Shown here one piece after another: positions 1 to 6,994 of a DNA stretch of 8,014 bases. Positions within the stretch are counted from its first letter, which is position 1. Each line of letters starts with the position of its first letter. Origin of the DNA: Ferruginibacter sp. (GTDB lineage Bacteria > Bacteroidota > Bacteroidia > Chitinophagales > Chitinophagaceae); the NCBI GenBank assembly GCA_025357775.1, contig JANXOQ010000187.1:1-8014 (forward strand), written 5' to 3'. A program made the translations under genes and the position numbers. The notes beneath the pieces were generated by a model. It searched no databases, was not told the DNA's origin, and was given only the letters and a program-made list of their open reading frames with translations.

Positions 1-2
1 GA

Positions 3-419
3 AAAAAAGAAAAGAATAAAAAAGATTTAGTTGTAAAAAAACAAGCAGCAGAAAAACCAAAAGTAGATACAGAAAATAAAATAAATGAAATAGTATTTAG
101 CAATAAAAATCATTTGCAAAAAACGGAAAACTGTTTAATAAAAGAAGATTGTAATGATTTTTATAACCAACTAAACACTGAATTAAAAATTTTTTTAGCG
201 GCTAAGTATTTATTAGATATAGAAAAAATAAACAGCAAAACGATGGCGCTTGAATTAGAAAATTCAAATTTGAATAATACTGTTATACTGGAGCTATCAG
301 AGTTAATGCAAGAAATAGAGCGTCAACTATATACACCGTTTGAAAGTACAGAAAAGATACATGTTGTGTATGCGCAAGCTCAAACAATTATACAGCTTCT
401 TAATAAAGCAAATATGTAA
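3..419 (+). CDS. C-terminal end of a BatD-like protein (5' end outside window)
   Basis: The frame is open from the left edge to the TAA at 417-419, so this is the last ~138 codons of a gene that starts upstream. The TTG at 114 is only an internal codon. The visible part begins with a very Lys-rich, probably cytoplasmic linker (about residues 1-35 of the fragment). A helical domain follows that ends in an ELMQEIERQLYTP segment and a final helix with VVYAQAQTIIQLL. This arrangement of Lys-rich linker, small helical domain, an acidic helix leading to 'YTP' or 'YSP', and a last helix with a 'YxxAxxxI' pattern matches from memory the C-termini of BatD (oxygen-tolerance) proteins of Bacteroidota. 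Those are inner-membrane proteins encoded in bat operons with BatA, BatB, BatC and BatE. The gene converges on the response-regulator gene, 111 bp away. The family call is moderate because the diagnostic N-terminal Ig-like repeats and the membrane span lie outside the window. Confidence 0.55.
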   Translation, partial: KKEKNKKDLVVKKQAAEKPKVDTENKINEIVFSNKNHLQKTENCLIKEDCNDFYNQLNTELKIFLAAKYLLDIEKINSKTMALELENSNLNNTVILELSELMQEIERQLYTPFESTEKIHVVYAQAQTIIQLLNKANM

Positions 420-463
420 CGAACATGTTTAAAATTGTAGCAAGGGTTTCTATACTTTTAAAA

Positions 464-487
464 AAATACCTGCTGTAAAATGTATTT
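464..487 (-). terminator. Weak candidate terminator after the response-regulator gene
   Basis: Read on the minus strand, the arms AAATAC (487-482) and GTATTT (469-464) can pair across a 12-nt loop. They run directly into further T residues (463-460), giving a T run of seven. The site lies 44-67 bp beyond the regulator stop codon, which is where the end of the nadK/kinase/regulator transcript is expected. The stem is only six pairs with one G:C pair, so it would be a poor intrinsic terminator. Nothing better is visible in the 111-bp convergent gap 420-530. Confidence 0.25.
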
Positions 488-530
488 CCAAAGGTTTGCT
501 ATTATATAATTTATGTGAATGAATGTAAAT

Positions 531-1238
531 TTATTTTTCTGTAAATTTATATCCTACGCCCCTTGCACTATGAAAGTAAACAGGGCTGCGGCTATCTTCT
601 TCAAAGTATTTTCTGAAATTAAGAATAAAGTTATCAATTGTTCTTGTAGTAGGGTATACATTGTACCCCCATACCGCCTGTAGTATTTTTTCTCTAGGTA
701 CTACTTCATTTTTATTTTCAATTAATAGTTTTAGTAGCATCAATTCTTTTTTTGTAAGAATAATTTTTTCCGTAGCTTTATTAGTTGCTTCTGATGCTTT
801 AAAATCTATCTTGTTGTCACCAAAACTGTAAATATCAGTCATGGAAGTTTTACTTGCAATCTGCTCACTTTTGTTTATCAGTTTTTTTACCTTAAGTAAT
901 AACTCCTCCAAATTAAAAGGCTTTGCCAAATAATCATCCGCACCTTTTTTTAAACCAAGCACTCTATCTTCACTACTAGCTTTTGCACTTAAAATTAATA
1001 TTGGAACAGTTGAATTACTTAGTCTAATTGTTTCACAAACAGTTATACCATCTATCTCTGGCAGCATTACATCTAAAACAATGAGGTCAAAATATTCTTG
1101 TTGCACCGTTTTTAATGCAAGAGCACCATCTATGCTTGTGTTCACATCATAACCTTCCAACTCCAAATTTAGCTTTAATGTTTCAAGAAGATTTTCTTCA
1201 TCTTCAACTAAAAGAATTGAAAATTTTTTGTGCATCAT
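531..1238 (-). CDS. OmpR/PhoB-family response regulator transcription factor
   Basis: This 235-residue protein is the output half of the two-component system encoded with the kinase just upstream. Residues ~6-121 form a receiver domain with all key residues: acidic pair E12/D13, phospho-acceptor D56 in LIVLDVMLP, switch S84 and K106 in the LAKPF motif. After a linker, residues ~132-233 form a winged-helix DNA-binding domain with the TKKELMLLKLL segment, a recognition region around TRTIDNFILNFRKYFE and the terminal RGVGYKF hairpin typical of the family. The length is the usual one for OmpR/PhoB regulators. There are two consecutive ATG codons at the start, and the first or second could be used. 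The start is 9 bp beyond the kinase stop codon, so the pair is cotranscribed. Target genes cannot be inferred from the sequence. By position it is the last gene of the bamA-like/nadK/kinase/regulator run. Confidence 0.95.
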   Translation of the reverse strand: MMHKKFSILLVEDEENLLETLKLNLELEGYDVNTSIDGALALKTVQQEYFDLIVLDVMLPEIDGITVCETIRLSNSTVPILILSAKASSEDRVLGLKKGADDYLAKPFNLEELLLKVKKLINKSEQIASKTSMTDIYSFGDNKIDFKASEATNKATEKIILTKKELMLLKLLIENKNEVVPREKILQAVWGYNVYPTTRTIDNFILNFRKYFEEDSRSPVYFHSARGVGYKFTEK

Positions 1239-1247
1239 TGTATATTT

Positions 1248-2225
1248 TTAAACTACTGTTTTTAGATTTATCACAAATATACTTCCTCCTTTGGGATTAT
1301 TTTCTATTGTAATTTTACCGTCATGTGCTTCTACTATACGTTTTGTAAGATATAGCCCAAGTCCAGTACCCTTAGCTTTTTTTGTAGCTTCATTTCCTGT
1401 TCTGTAAAATTTTTTAAAAACGTTTTGCTTTTCATTGTCTGCTACACCATTCCCTTCATCTACAATTTGCATAGTTACCATACCTTCTCCCTTTTTTAAT
1501 AATACAGCAATAGCATTTTCTTTTGGTGAATACTTAAGGGCATTTTCTATTAAATTATTAATGGCCATTTGCAATAAAAAAGTATCGCCATGCACATTTA
1601 AATTACTTGTAATTTCAGTATCTATAGTACGATACGAGTACCTAGCTGCAAAACCATTAACACATTCTCGTATTAGTTCAGAAAAATCCATATTTTCTTT
1701 ACTAATTTTATATCCCCCCGCATCTATTTGTGATGAAAGTAATAAATTTTTGCAAAGTGCATCAAGTCGGTTTGTTTCTTGCAAAGTATTGCAAAGAATT
1801 TTTTGATACTGAGCATCATTAAGTTTATGCTTTTGTATGGTTTCTAAATTTAATTTTGTGATGGCTATAGGTGTTTTAAGCTCGTGGGTAACAGCCGTTA
1901 AAAAACTTTGCTGATTGGCAGAAGAGCGTATTTCTTTTTTAAACGAACGTATTACAAAAGTAGCTCCCGTTATAATTAAAATTAAAAATAAACCTCCTTC
2001 CCCTAAATATTGTGCAGTATTATTTTTTTTATCTTCAAATATTTGTGCTTGTTTTTTTTCAAAAAAAATATCTGTTTTATTTAATTCTGCCAATCTAATA
2101 TTTGTTATTTGGTTATTCTGCATGCTCAATTCTATAAACCACCATAATAAAGATGCTATTATATACATTGCCAATATCCAATATACAACCAAGGCTCTTT
2201 TAATATTTTTTTTTGATAATGACAT
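1248..2225 (-). CDS. Sensor histidine kinase with two membrane spans and no HAMP domain
   Basis: This 325-residue inner-membrane kinase is the partner of the adjacent OmpR-type regulator. Membrane spans are at ~12-33 and ~77-94, enclosing a short (~43 residue), charged, Lys/Asn-rich periplasmic loop. The H-box SFLTAVTHELKTP places the phosphorylated histidine at H114. The catalytic ATPase domain is complete: N-box NNLIENALKYSP (224-234), G1 DEGNGV (256-261), F-box FKKFYR (270-275) and G2 GTGLGLYL (286-293). Only about 20 residues separate the second span from H114, so there is no room for a HAMP domain. The first span must connect through a short helix straight to the dimerisation domain. The periplasmic loop is too small for a known ligand-binding fold, so the signal may be sensed in or near the membrane. 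The start codon lies 2 bp after the nadK stop, which suggests translational coupling with NAD kinase. All catalytic motifs are intact. Confidence 0.95.
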   Translation of the reverse strand: MSLSKKNIKRALVVYWILAMYIIASLLWWFIELSMQNNQITNIRLAELNKTDIFFEKKQAQIFEDKKNNTAQYLGEGGLFLILIITGATFVIRSFKKEIRSSANQQSFLTAVTHELKTPIAITKLNLETIQKHKLNDAQYQKILCNTLQETNRLDALCKNLLLSSQIDAGGYKISKENMDFSELIRECVNGFAARYSYRTIDTEITSNLNVHGDTFLLQMAINNLIENALKYSPKENAIAVLLKKGEGMVTMQIVDEGNGVADNEKQNVFKKFYRTGNEATKKAKGTGLGLYLTKRIVEAHDGKITIENNPKGGSIFVINLKTVV

Positions 2226-2227
2226 AG

Positions 2228-3106
2228 TTAATTTCTCTTATCTAAACCCCACGAAAGTTTGTTGCGAAGTGTTTGTAAAAAATTATTTTCATTAAGTCTT
2301 ATTAAATTTATGCCGAAACTTTCTTTTTTTACAGCTAGTTGTATTTCTTTTGATACTATTTCTTTTCTGCTATCTAGTGTACAAAGAAAGCCATCTGTAC
2401 GCCCTTCTATTTCAAAAGAAACTATGGTGTTGTCTGGAACAATTATTGGTCTAATATTTAAATTATGCGGTGCTACAGGTGTTATTACAAAGCTGGCGCT
2501 TTCTGGAAAAACTACAGGGCCATTGCAACTAAGCGAATAACCGGTAGAACCAGTTGGAGTTGCTACTATCAAACCATCTGCCCAGTAAGTATTTAAAAAT
2601 TCTCCATTTAGATAAGTATGAATTTTTATCATAGGAGAAGTATCTTTTTTGTGAAGAGTAAATTCATTTAATGCATAAGGCGTTTCATCAAATAAATTTG
2701 TATTGGCATCTAAATGCAATAGGCTTCTTTTGTCCAACACGTATTTGCGCTGCACCAAAGCTTGCAATGCTGCATGCAAATCTTCTTTACCAATACTGGC
2801 TAAAAAGCCTAGCCTTCCATAGTTTATACCTAGTACAGGTATTCCGCTATCTTTTACCAACGTTACTGTATCTAGTAACGTTCCATCGCCACCTAGGCTT
2901 ATCATACAATCTATGGTAGGGTCTAAATCATTGCCATTTGCAAAGGTTGAATACTTTACAGGCATTTGTATAGCAGAATAAAATTGGTTAAAAAAATCTT
3001 GAAAAATTACTGGCTCTACTTTATGTTTATCTAACTCTTCTAATAAGCTCTCAATATCTTTTAGTTGGTCATTTTCTATTCCTCTACTATAAATTGCTAT
3101 TTTCAT
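2228..3106 (-). CDS. nadK: NAD kinase (NAD+ to NADP+)
   Basis: This 292-residue cytoplasmic enzyme phosphorylates NAD+ at the 2'-hydroxyl of the adenosine ribose with ATP, the only de novo route to NADP. The hallmark motifs are all present in order: GGDGT at 72-76 (with D74 as the conserved catalytic aspartate), GINYGRLGFLA at 93-103, ALNEFTLHK at 145-153 (N147-E148) and the long ADGLIVATPTGSTGYSLS segment at 176-193. The length is normal for bacterial enzymes, and the ATG at 3106 gives the canonical MKIAIYS opening beta strand. It lies 19 bp after the bamA-like gene and 2 bp before the histidine-kinase gene, so it sits in the middle of an apparent four-gene transcript. A CBS-domain gene often found near nadK in this phylum is two genes upstream. 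No odd residues are seen. Confidence 0.97.
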   Translation of the reverse strand: MKIAIYSRGIENDQLKDIESLLEELDKHKVEPVIFQDFFNQFYSAIQMPVKYSTFANGNDLDPTIDCMISLGGDGTLLDTVTLVKDSGIPVLGINYGRLGFLASIGKEDLHAALQALVQRKYVLDKRSLLHLDANTNLFDETPYALNEFTLHKKDTSPMIKIHTYLNGEFLNTYWADGLIVATPTGSTGYSLSCNGPVVFPESASFVITPVAPHNLNIRPIIVPDNTIVSFEIEGRTDGFLCTLDSRKEIVSKEIQLAVKKESFGINLIRLNENNFLQTLRNKLSWGLDKRN

Positions 3107-3119
3107 ATTTAGTATTTAT
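3106..3119 (+). repeat. Two tandem heptads, TATTTAG TATTTAT
   Basis: Two adjacent heptads in the 19-bp gap between the bamA-like gene and nadK match the consensus (TAYTNAG) of the longer array at 7446-7510, the first exactly and the second at six of seven positions. The first base overlaps the nadK start codon. With only two units in AT-rich sequence this may be coincidence. Confidence 0.3.
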
Positions 3120-3125
3120 ACCTAA

Positions 3126-4577
3126 TTAATTTCCACCACCACCTTGTAAAAATAATCCATTTTCTCTTAATTGATTAAAACTGTATTCAATTTTAAAAAC
3201 AAGGTCGTACAAAGAAAGTATATCTAAACCTACACCACCAGTGTACAAAAAACGATTATTAAGCTTTGTATTATATTGTGTTGGTATATAGCTGTACCCA
3301 ATATCCGTATACGCTTTTACAAAAAAAGTAAATGGTATATAAGGAAGCTCTTTTATTTTAAATGGCATAGGTATTTTAAAAGATAATAACTTTTTAGATA
3401 ATGTATACTTACCATTAAAAGCAGCTACACCATCTATCACATAAAGCTCAAGCCCTCTGAGCTTAAAGCTGTTGTAGCCCAGTGCACGCTGGTTTATATA
3501 TGCTTGTTCAAAAGGTATTTTTAAAATACCCGAGGCTTTTATGTTACTAAAAAAATTGTGTGGGTGGCTAATATATTTTGCATAACCGCCATACAAAGTA
3601 GTATTATTTATACCACCACTTAAGCCAAATCCTCGTTTAGAAATTCCATAGTTGTATTGTACTCCTTTTAATGGAAATGCATTTCTATCAGTATTAGAAA
3701 AGCCTACTCCAATATTAAAATCAGGAATAAATTGTTTCACCTTTTCATTTCCAAAATAATTTGGATTGTATTTTTCATTTACCACACTATCATCTACAAT
3801 AGTATAATTTATACCTACCGATATGCCTGTAGTTTTAAAAAAAGCATTTCGCCAATTATAAGCTGCTCCTACATAATAATTATTACGTACAAATCCATCA
3901 TTTTTATATACCAAAGGTTTATTATTATAACTAGTTTTGTAGCCTATTTCTCTATTTTGTGTAATACCTGCAGCTATACTAAAACCCTTTGTGAGCTTAC
4001 TATTGCTGTAAGGCGAACTATAACTAAAAGATAAATTTCTTGCATAACCGTTCAAAATTGTAATATCTAATTGATCTCTTCTTCCACTAAAATTATAATG
4101 CTTAAAATTTAGCCCATACACCACTCTATTAAAATCTGCATTAAATGTATTTATCCATTCTTTATAACTTCTGTCTATAAGTGCAAACTGAGGTGCTGGA
4201 AAAATGTACCATCGTTCTTTTACTTCCACATTTACTTGTATTGTACTATCGTTTAAAAAAGTAGAATCCATATTTACCTCTATAAACAAATTTGTGTTGT
4301 AAATCTGAGTACGTGCTTGTTTAAAATATTCTGCTAGTTTATTTCTTTGCAAAAAATCGCCTACTTTAAATTGAGTTTCCCTTAAAATTATATAACTTTT
4401 AGTATGCTTATTGCCCATAATATTTATGTTGGCAATTTTTACCAATGAGCTATCAATAAAAGTTTCTTTTAGAAAAATGTTTTTTTTTGTGGTATCGGTT
4501 GTTACTTGGGCTTGGGTAAATGAGGTTACAATAAATATTGAAAAAATAAAAAATAATAAGCGGACAAGCAATATCAT
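3126..4577 (-). CDS. BamA/TamA-type (Omp85) outer-membrane protein with one POTRA domain
   Basis: This is a 483-residue exported protein. Residues 1-23 are a signal peptide with a hydrophobic core and a likely cleavage after TQA. Residues ~43-120 (VKIANINIMGNKHTKSYIILRE through VNVEVKERWY) read as a single POTRA domain, opening with the 'I..I.I.GN..T....I.RE' pattern. The remainder (~130-483) alternates polar and hydrophobic residues with many Tyr/Asn/Gly, as in a 16-stranded beta barrel. An LRG motif at 373-375 followed by VIDG corresponds to the conserved loop-6 RG motif of the superfamily. The last strand is near FKIEYSFNQLRENGLFL. Family members insert or export proteins or lipids at the outer membrane, but this one is much shorter than true BamA (about 800 residues, five POTRA domains), so it is an accessory Omp85 protein of unknown substrate. 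It ends in an unusual QGGGGN tail after the terminal strand. It heads the run with nadK, kinase and regulator; the 107-bp gap upstream probably contains the promoter. Confidence 0.85.
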   Translation of the reverse strand: MILLVRLLFFIFSIFIVTSFTQAQVTTDTTKKNIFLKETFIDSSLVKIANINIMGNKHTKSYIILRETQFKVGDFLQRNKLAEYFKQARTQIYNTNLFIEVNMDSTFLNDSTIQVNVEVKERWYIFPAPQFALIDRSYKEWINTFNADFNRVVYGLNFKHYNFSGRRDQLDITILNGYARNLSFSYSSPYSNSKLTKGFSIAAGITQNREIGYKTSYNNKPLVYKNDGFVRNNYYVGAAYNWRNAFFKTTGISVGINYTIVDDSVVNEKYNPNYFGNEKVKQFIPDFNIGVGFSNTDRNAFPLKGVQYNYGISKRGFGLSGGINNTTLYGGYAKYISHPHNFFSNIKASGILKIPFEQAYINQRALGYNSFKLRGLELYVIDGVAAFNGKYTLSKKLLSFKIPMPFKIKELPYIPFTFFVKAYTDIGYSYIPTQYNTKLNNRFLYTGGVGLDILSLYDLVFKIEYSFNQLRENGLFLQGGGGN

Positions 4578-4579
4578 TA

Positions 4580-4632
4580 TTACAACTTTTATGAAATAAA
4601 TAAATATACTAATTTATGCAATGCAGTTGTAA
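4580..4632. repeat. Spaced inverted repeat TTACAAC / GTTGTAA upstream of the bamA-like gene
   Basis: Seven-base arms at 4580-4586 and 4626-4632 are exact inverted copies separated by 39 bp, starting 3 bp upstream of the bamA-like start codon. The spacer holds a TGCAATGCA element (4617-4625) and short AAAT repeats. It could be an operator or a long weak hairpin in the 5' leader. In sequence this AT-rich, chance occurrence is possible. A TATATTTA box on the minus strand (4606-4613) resembles the Bacteroidota -7 element TAnnTTTG at seven of eight positions, but no clear -33 element accompanies it. Confidence 0.25.
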
Positions 4633-4684
4633 AAAAATAATAATATGAAGGGTAACGAGTTTTATAAAAATAAATCTTGAGATA

Positions 4685-5344
4685 CTAAATTTCTAAATAA
4701 TGTATTAAATGATTGTAATTTGAATTAATTTCATTTTCAAATTTTTCGTTTCCAAACGAGTAAATAATATTATACTCATATCGTTCAAATGTAGCAATAA
4801 TGCTTGCAATTTCTTTTTTATTAATATGCAAGGTTACAGTAAGCATTCCTGTAATATTATTTACAGTAGTGTTTAAATGTAATATGGTGCAATCATTGCT
4901 TTCTACAATTCTGCTTATTTCAGAAATGGCAAATTGTGAACGCATCATTTCCAAAACTATTAGGCCACCAATTTCATCAGCACCAGAAAAATTACTAAGT
5001 GTTTTTAATAAATCAGTAATAGTTATAACACCAGCAAATTCGTTATTGTTTACTACGGGTACTATTGTTGTATCAAATTGTATGCTATTGCTTACAGCAT
5101 TTAAAAAATGTACATTTCCAGCTACAGGCGCATTTAAAAAATTATCTTGTAAAACCTCGATAGGCAATTTTTCATCTTCGGCATCTAATAAATCATCTTC
5201 GCTTATAAGCCCAAGAAAGGTATTATCAACAACTACAGGTAAGTGAGAAATACGATAGTCATTAATTAATTGCAAAGCTTTGCTAATACTATCATCTAGT
5301 TGTAGTCTTGGTATATTTTTATTAATAAGTTCTATAGTGAGCAT
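4685..5344 (-). CDS. Protein with two CBS domains and a C-terminal ACT-like domain
   Basis: This 219-residue soluble protein has a CBS pair: the first domain spans ~6-54 with the GLISEDDL strand-helix (S48, D51), and the second ~70-116 with GVITITDL (T108, D111). These match the GhhTxxD pattern by which CBS pairs bind the ribose-phosphate of adenine nucleotides. Residues ~127-196 (GGLIVLEMMRSQFAISEISRIVESNDCTIL and onward) look like an ACT-type regulatory fold, opening with an 'IG..I.LE....' segment. Proteins of this architecture are commonly encoded near nadK in Bacteroidota, where their role is not established. An adenylate- or NAD-sensing role is an inference. Here it is separated from nadK by the bamA-like gene. 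It has no transporter, kinase or dehydrogenase partner domain. A 67-bp gap separates it from the hydrolase gene upstream. Confidence 0.85.
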   Translation of the reverse strand: MLTIELINKNIPRLQLDDSISKALQLINDYRISHLPVVVDNTFLGLISEDDLLDAEDEKLPIEVLQDNFLNAPVAGNVHFLNAVSNSIQFDTTIVPVVNNNEFAGVITITDLLKTLSNFSGADEIGGLIVLEMMRSQFAISEISRIVESNDCTILHLNTTVNNITGMLTVTLHINKKEIASIIATFERYEYNIIYSFGNEKFENEINSNYNHLIHYLEI

Positions 5345-5411
5345 TGTAACTATTTATACAAAGTAAATATTATACAAACGAAGTTAAAAGTTTACTAACA
5401 ATAAAGTTTTG

Positions 5412-6185
5412 TTAAGCTACTGGAGTACGTTTCACTTTTTCTAAAAACGTTGATAAAATATCATTAAATTCATTTGGTACTTCCATCATAGGAGCATGCC
5501 CACATTTGTCTATAAAATGAAGTTCACTATTTGGTATAAGTTTATGAAATTCTTCACCAACAAACGGCGGTGTTACATTATCATTGTTACCCCAAATAAG
5601 GCAAGTAGGTTGTTTTATAGATTTTAATTCATCTCCTAGGTTATTTCTAATAGCACTTTTTGCAAGTGATATAATTTTTATAACCTTCATTCTATTGCTT
5701 GTAATTTCTAGCACTTCATCTACTAATTCATCTGTAGCCATTGCTGGGTCATAAAAAGTAAAGGCAGTTTTATTTCTAATATATTCCCTATCTCCACGTT
5801 TAGGGTAAGTATCTCCCATGCCATTTTCAAATAAACCAGAGCTACCAGTAAGTATTAGAGATTTTATTTTTTGTGGATGCTTTAAAATATGCACAAGCCC
5901 TACATGGCCACCAAGAGAGTTGCCTAAAAGATGTATGCTATTATAATTTCTATGTTCAATAAATTTTTGTACAAATTTTTCTAAGCCCCCAACAGATGTA
6001 TGCAACAAATCCATTTCTAATAACGGCAGCATAGGCACTACCACTTGGTAGTTTTTTCTAAAATATTCTATTAATGAAGCAAAGTTACTTAAGGCACCAA
6101 ACAAGCCATGCAATAACATCAAGGTTTCCCCTGTTCCCTCTTCTAAGTATGAAAATTTTCCGTCTTTTTTTATTTCGTAGCTCAT
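5412..6185 (-). CDS. Alpha/beta-hydrolase fold enzyme
   Basis: This 257-residue protein is without an obvious signal peptide, so probably cytoplasmic. The fold is clear from the HGLFG oxyanion-hole motif (26-30), the nucleophile elbow GNSLGG with S90, the acid D202 in WGNNDNVTPP and H230 in CGHAPMMEVP, which gives a complete Ser-Asp-His triad. Residues ~120-185 form the helical cap. This layout is typical of the family that includes meta-cleavage-product hydrolases, haloperoxidase-like proteins and esterases, so the substrate cannot be named. The CvpA-family gene is 112 bp upstream and the CBS gene 67 bp downstream on the same strand, with no pathway partner that would identify the substrate. 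The start at 6185 puts the first beta strand (KFSYLEEG) at the expected distance from HG, so the length is normal. Confidence 0.92.
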   Translation of the reverse strand: MSYEIKKDGKFSYLEEGTGETLMLLHGLFGALSNFASLIEYFRKNYQVVVPMLPLLEMDLLHTSVGGLEKFVQKFIEHRNYNSIHLLGNSLGGHVGLVHILKHPQKIKSLILTGSSGLFENGMGDTYPKRGDREYIRNKTAFTFYDPAMATDELVDEVLEITSNRMKVIKIISLAKSAIRNNLGDELKSIKQPTCLIWGNNDNVTPPFVGEEFHKLIPNSELHFIDKCGHAPMMEVPNEFNDILSTFLEKVKRTPVA

Positions 6186-6297
6186 TCGCTTAAAAATATA
6201 GTTCTGTGAGTTGCTAAAATACGTTGTTTACTTCAAAAACGGTGTGTTCAACATTATATGTTACTATTTTTTAATACTGTAAAATATAAAGAGTGAT

Positions 6298-6831
6298 TTA
6301 TACATGTACTTTTGCTGCGTATTTTCCAAAAAATTCCTCTAGTGATACAAACATATTTTTAAACCAAGGAATAACAACTGCAAAGCCTTCTATAACTTTT
6401 GAGCCTAGTGGTTGTATGTACACATATATTCTGGACGCTGCAATTGATTCTGCTTTTATAAAATTTAATTGTGCGGCATAAAATAAAAAAATACTATAAA
6501 TAATACTGTACAATAAAGCGTATAAAAAAATTCCTGCAATTTTATTAGCCCAGCCAAGCATAGCTGTTTCAAATGTTTTTTGAATTATTTTACCTATCAT
6601 TCTTACTGCAAATGCAGAACAAATAAACACTAATAAAAAAGAAAGTGCAGGCAGCCATTTATCAATCTTTGTATACTCTTGAATTACAGATGCTACTGTT
6701 GTAGAAAGCTTGAGTGCGGCCGCTAAACCAACCACAAACCCTAATACAGAAAAAAATGCTACTATAAAACCTTTGGTATACCCTTTATAGCAAGCAAGTA
6801 AAATGAGTACTAAAAAAATCAAATCAATCAT
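6298..6831 (-). CDS. CvpA-family inner-membrane protein
   Basis: This 177-residue integral membrane protein has four predicted spans at ~3-17, ~22-42, ~59-83 and ~98-122, with a soluble amphipathic C-terminal tail of about 50 residues. The short first hairpin with 'D.....L....YKGYTKGF' (residues 3-22) and the 'LGWANKIAGIFLYAL' segment (92-106) before the last span correspond to the conserved features of the CvpA family (colicin V production protein). In enterobacteria CvpA affects colicin V production and envelope stress tolerance. The biochemical activity is unknown. In Bacteroidota it is a common single-copy gene. It lies 163 bp downstream of yqeY and 112 bp upstream of the hydrolase gene. 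The start ATG is the only one that keeps the complete first span. Confidence 0.88.
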   Translation of the reverse strand: MIDLIFLVLILLACYKGYTKGFIVAFFSVLGFVVGLAAALKLSTTVASVIQEYTKIDKWLPALSFLLVFICSAFAVRMIGKIIQKTFETAMLGWANKIAGIFLYALLYSIIYSIFLFYAAQLNFIKAESIAASRIYVYIQPLGSKVIEGFAVVIPWFKNMFVSLEEFFGKYAAKVHV

Positions 6832-6994
6832 TATGGCAGTATAGTTTTATTAAAATAAGGAAAATTATAAATGTTACATAAAATTATAATAAAAAAGAAC
6901 TATTTAATTAAGCATATTAAACATGTTCTAAGTTATAATAAAATATAGAATTAGTAATATTTTCAAAAAATTATATACCAAAATTTGCCTCTTA
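6832..6994. other. Very AT-rich gap between yqeY and the CvpA-family gene
   Basis: No coding frame, tRNA or convincing promoter is seen. The stretch contains an 11-bp direct repeat TTATAATAAAA at 6884-6894 and 6933-6943. Between the copies are an AGAAC/GTTCT inverted pair (6896-6900 and 6925-6929), a TTAATTAA palindrome (6905-6912) and an AACATGTT palindrome (6920-6927). It may hold the promoter of the CvpA-family gene. In sequence of this composition such repeats carry little weight. Confidence 0.3.

Noticed and set aside
114..419. A complete 101-residue gene starting with TTG at 114
   Set aside because: The same frame is open to the left edge with a continuous Lys-rich coding sequence, so the TTG is an internal Leu codon of a longer gene.
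531..2225. Naming the two-component pair as RprX/RprY
   Set aside because: Length and domain layout fit, but so do many Bacteroidota pairs. No residue pattern specific to RprXY is recognisable by eye.
4594..4606. AAAT tetranucleotide repeat
   Set aside because: Only about three copies in an AT-rich leader; not distinguishable from composition.
1115..5246. Plus-strand open frames of 60-150 codons opposite the minus-strand genes
   Set aside because: All lie antisense to genes with clear conserved motifs and have compositionally odd, Ser/Phe/Ile-rich translations. They are shadows.
421..6930. Shared 12-mer GAACATGTTTAA at 421-432 and, inverted, at 6917-6928
   Set aside because: Several chance 12-mer matches are expected in 8 kb of this AT content, and the two sites have no other similarity.
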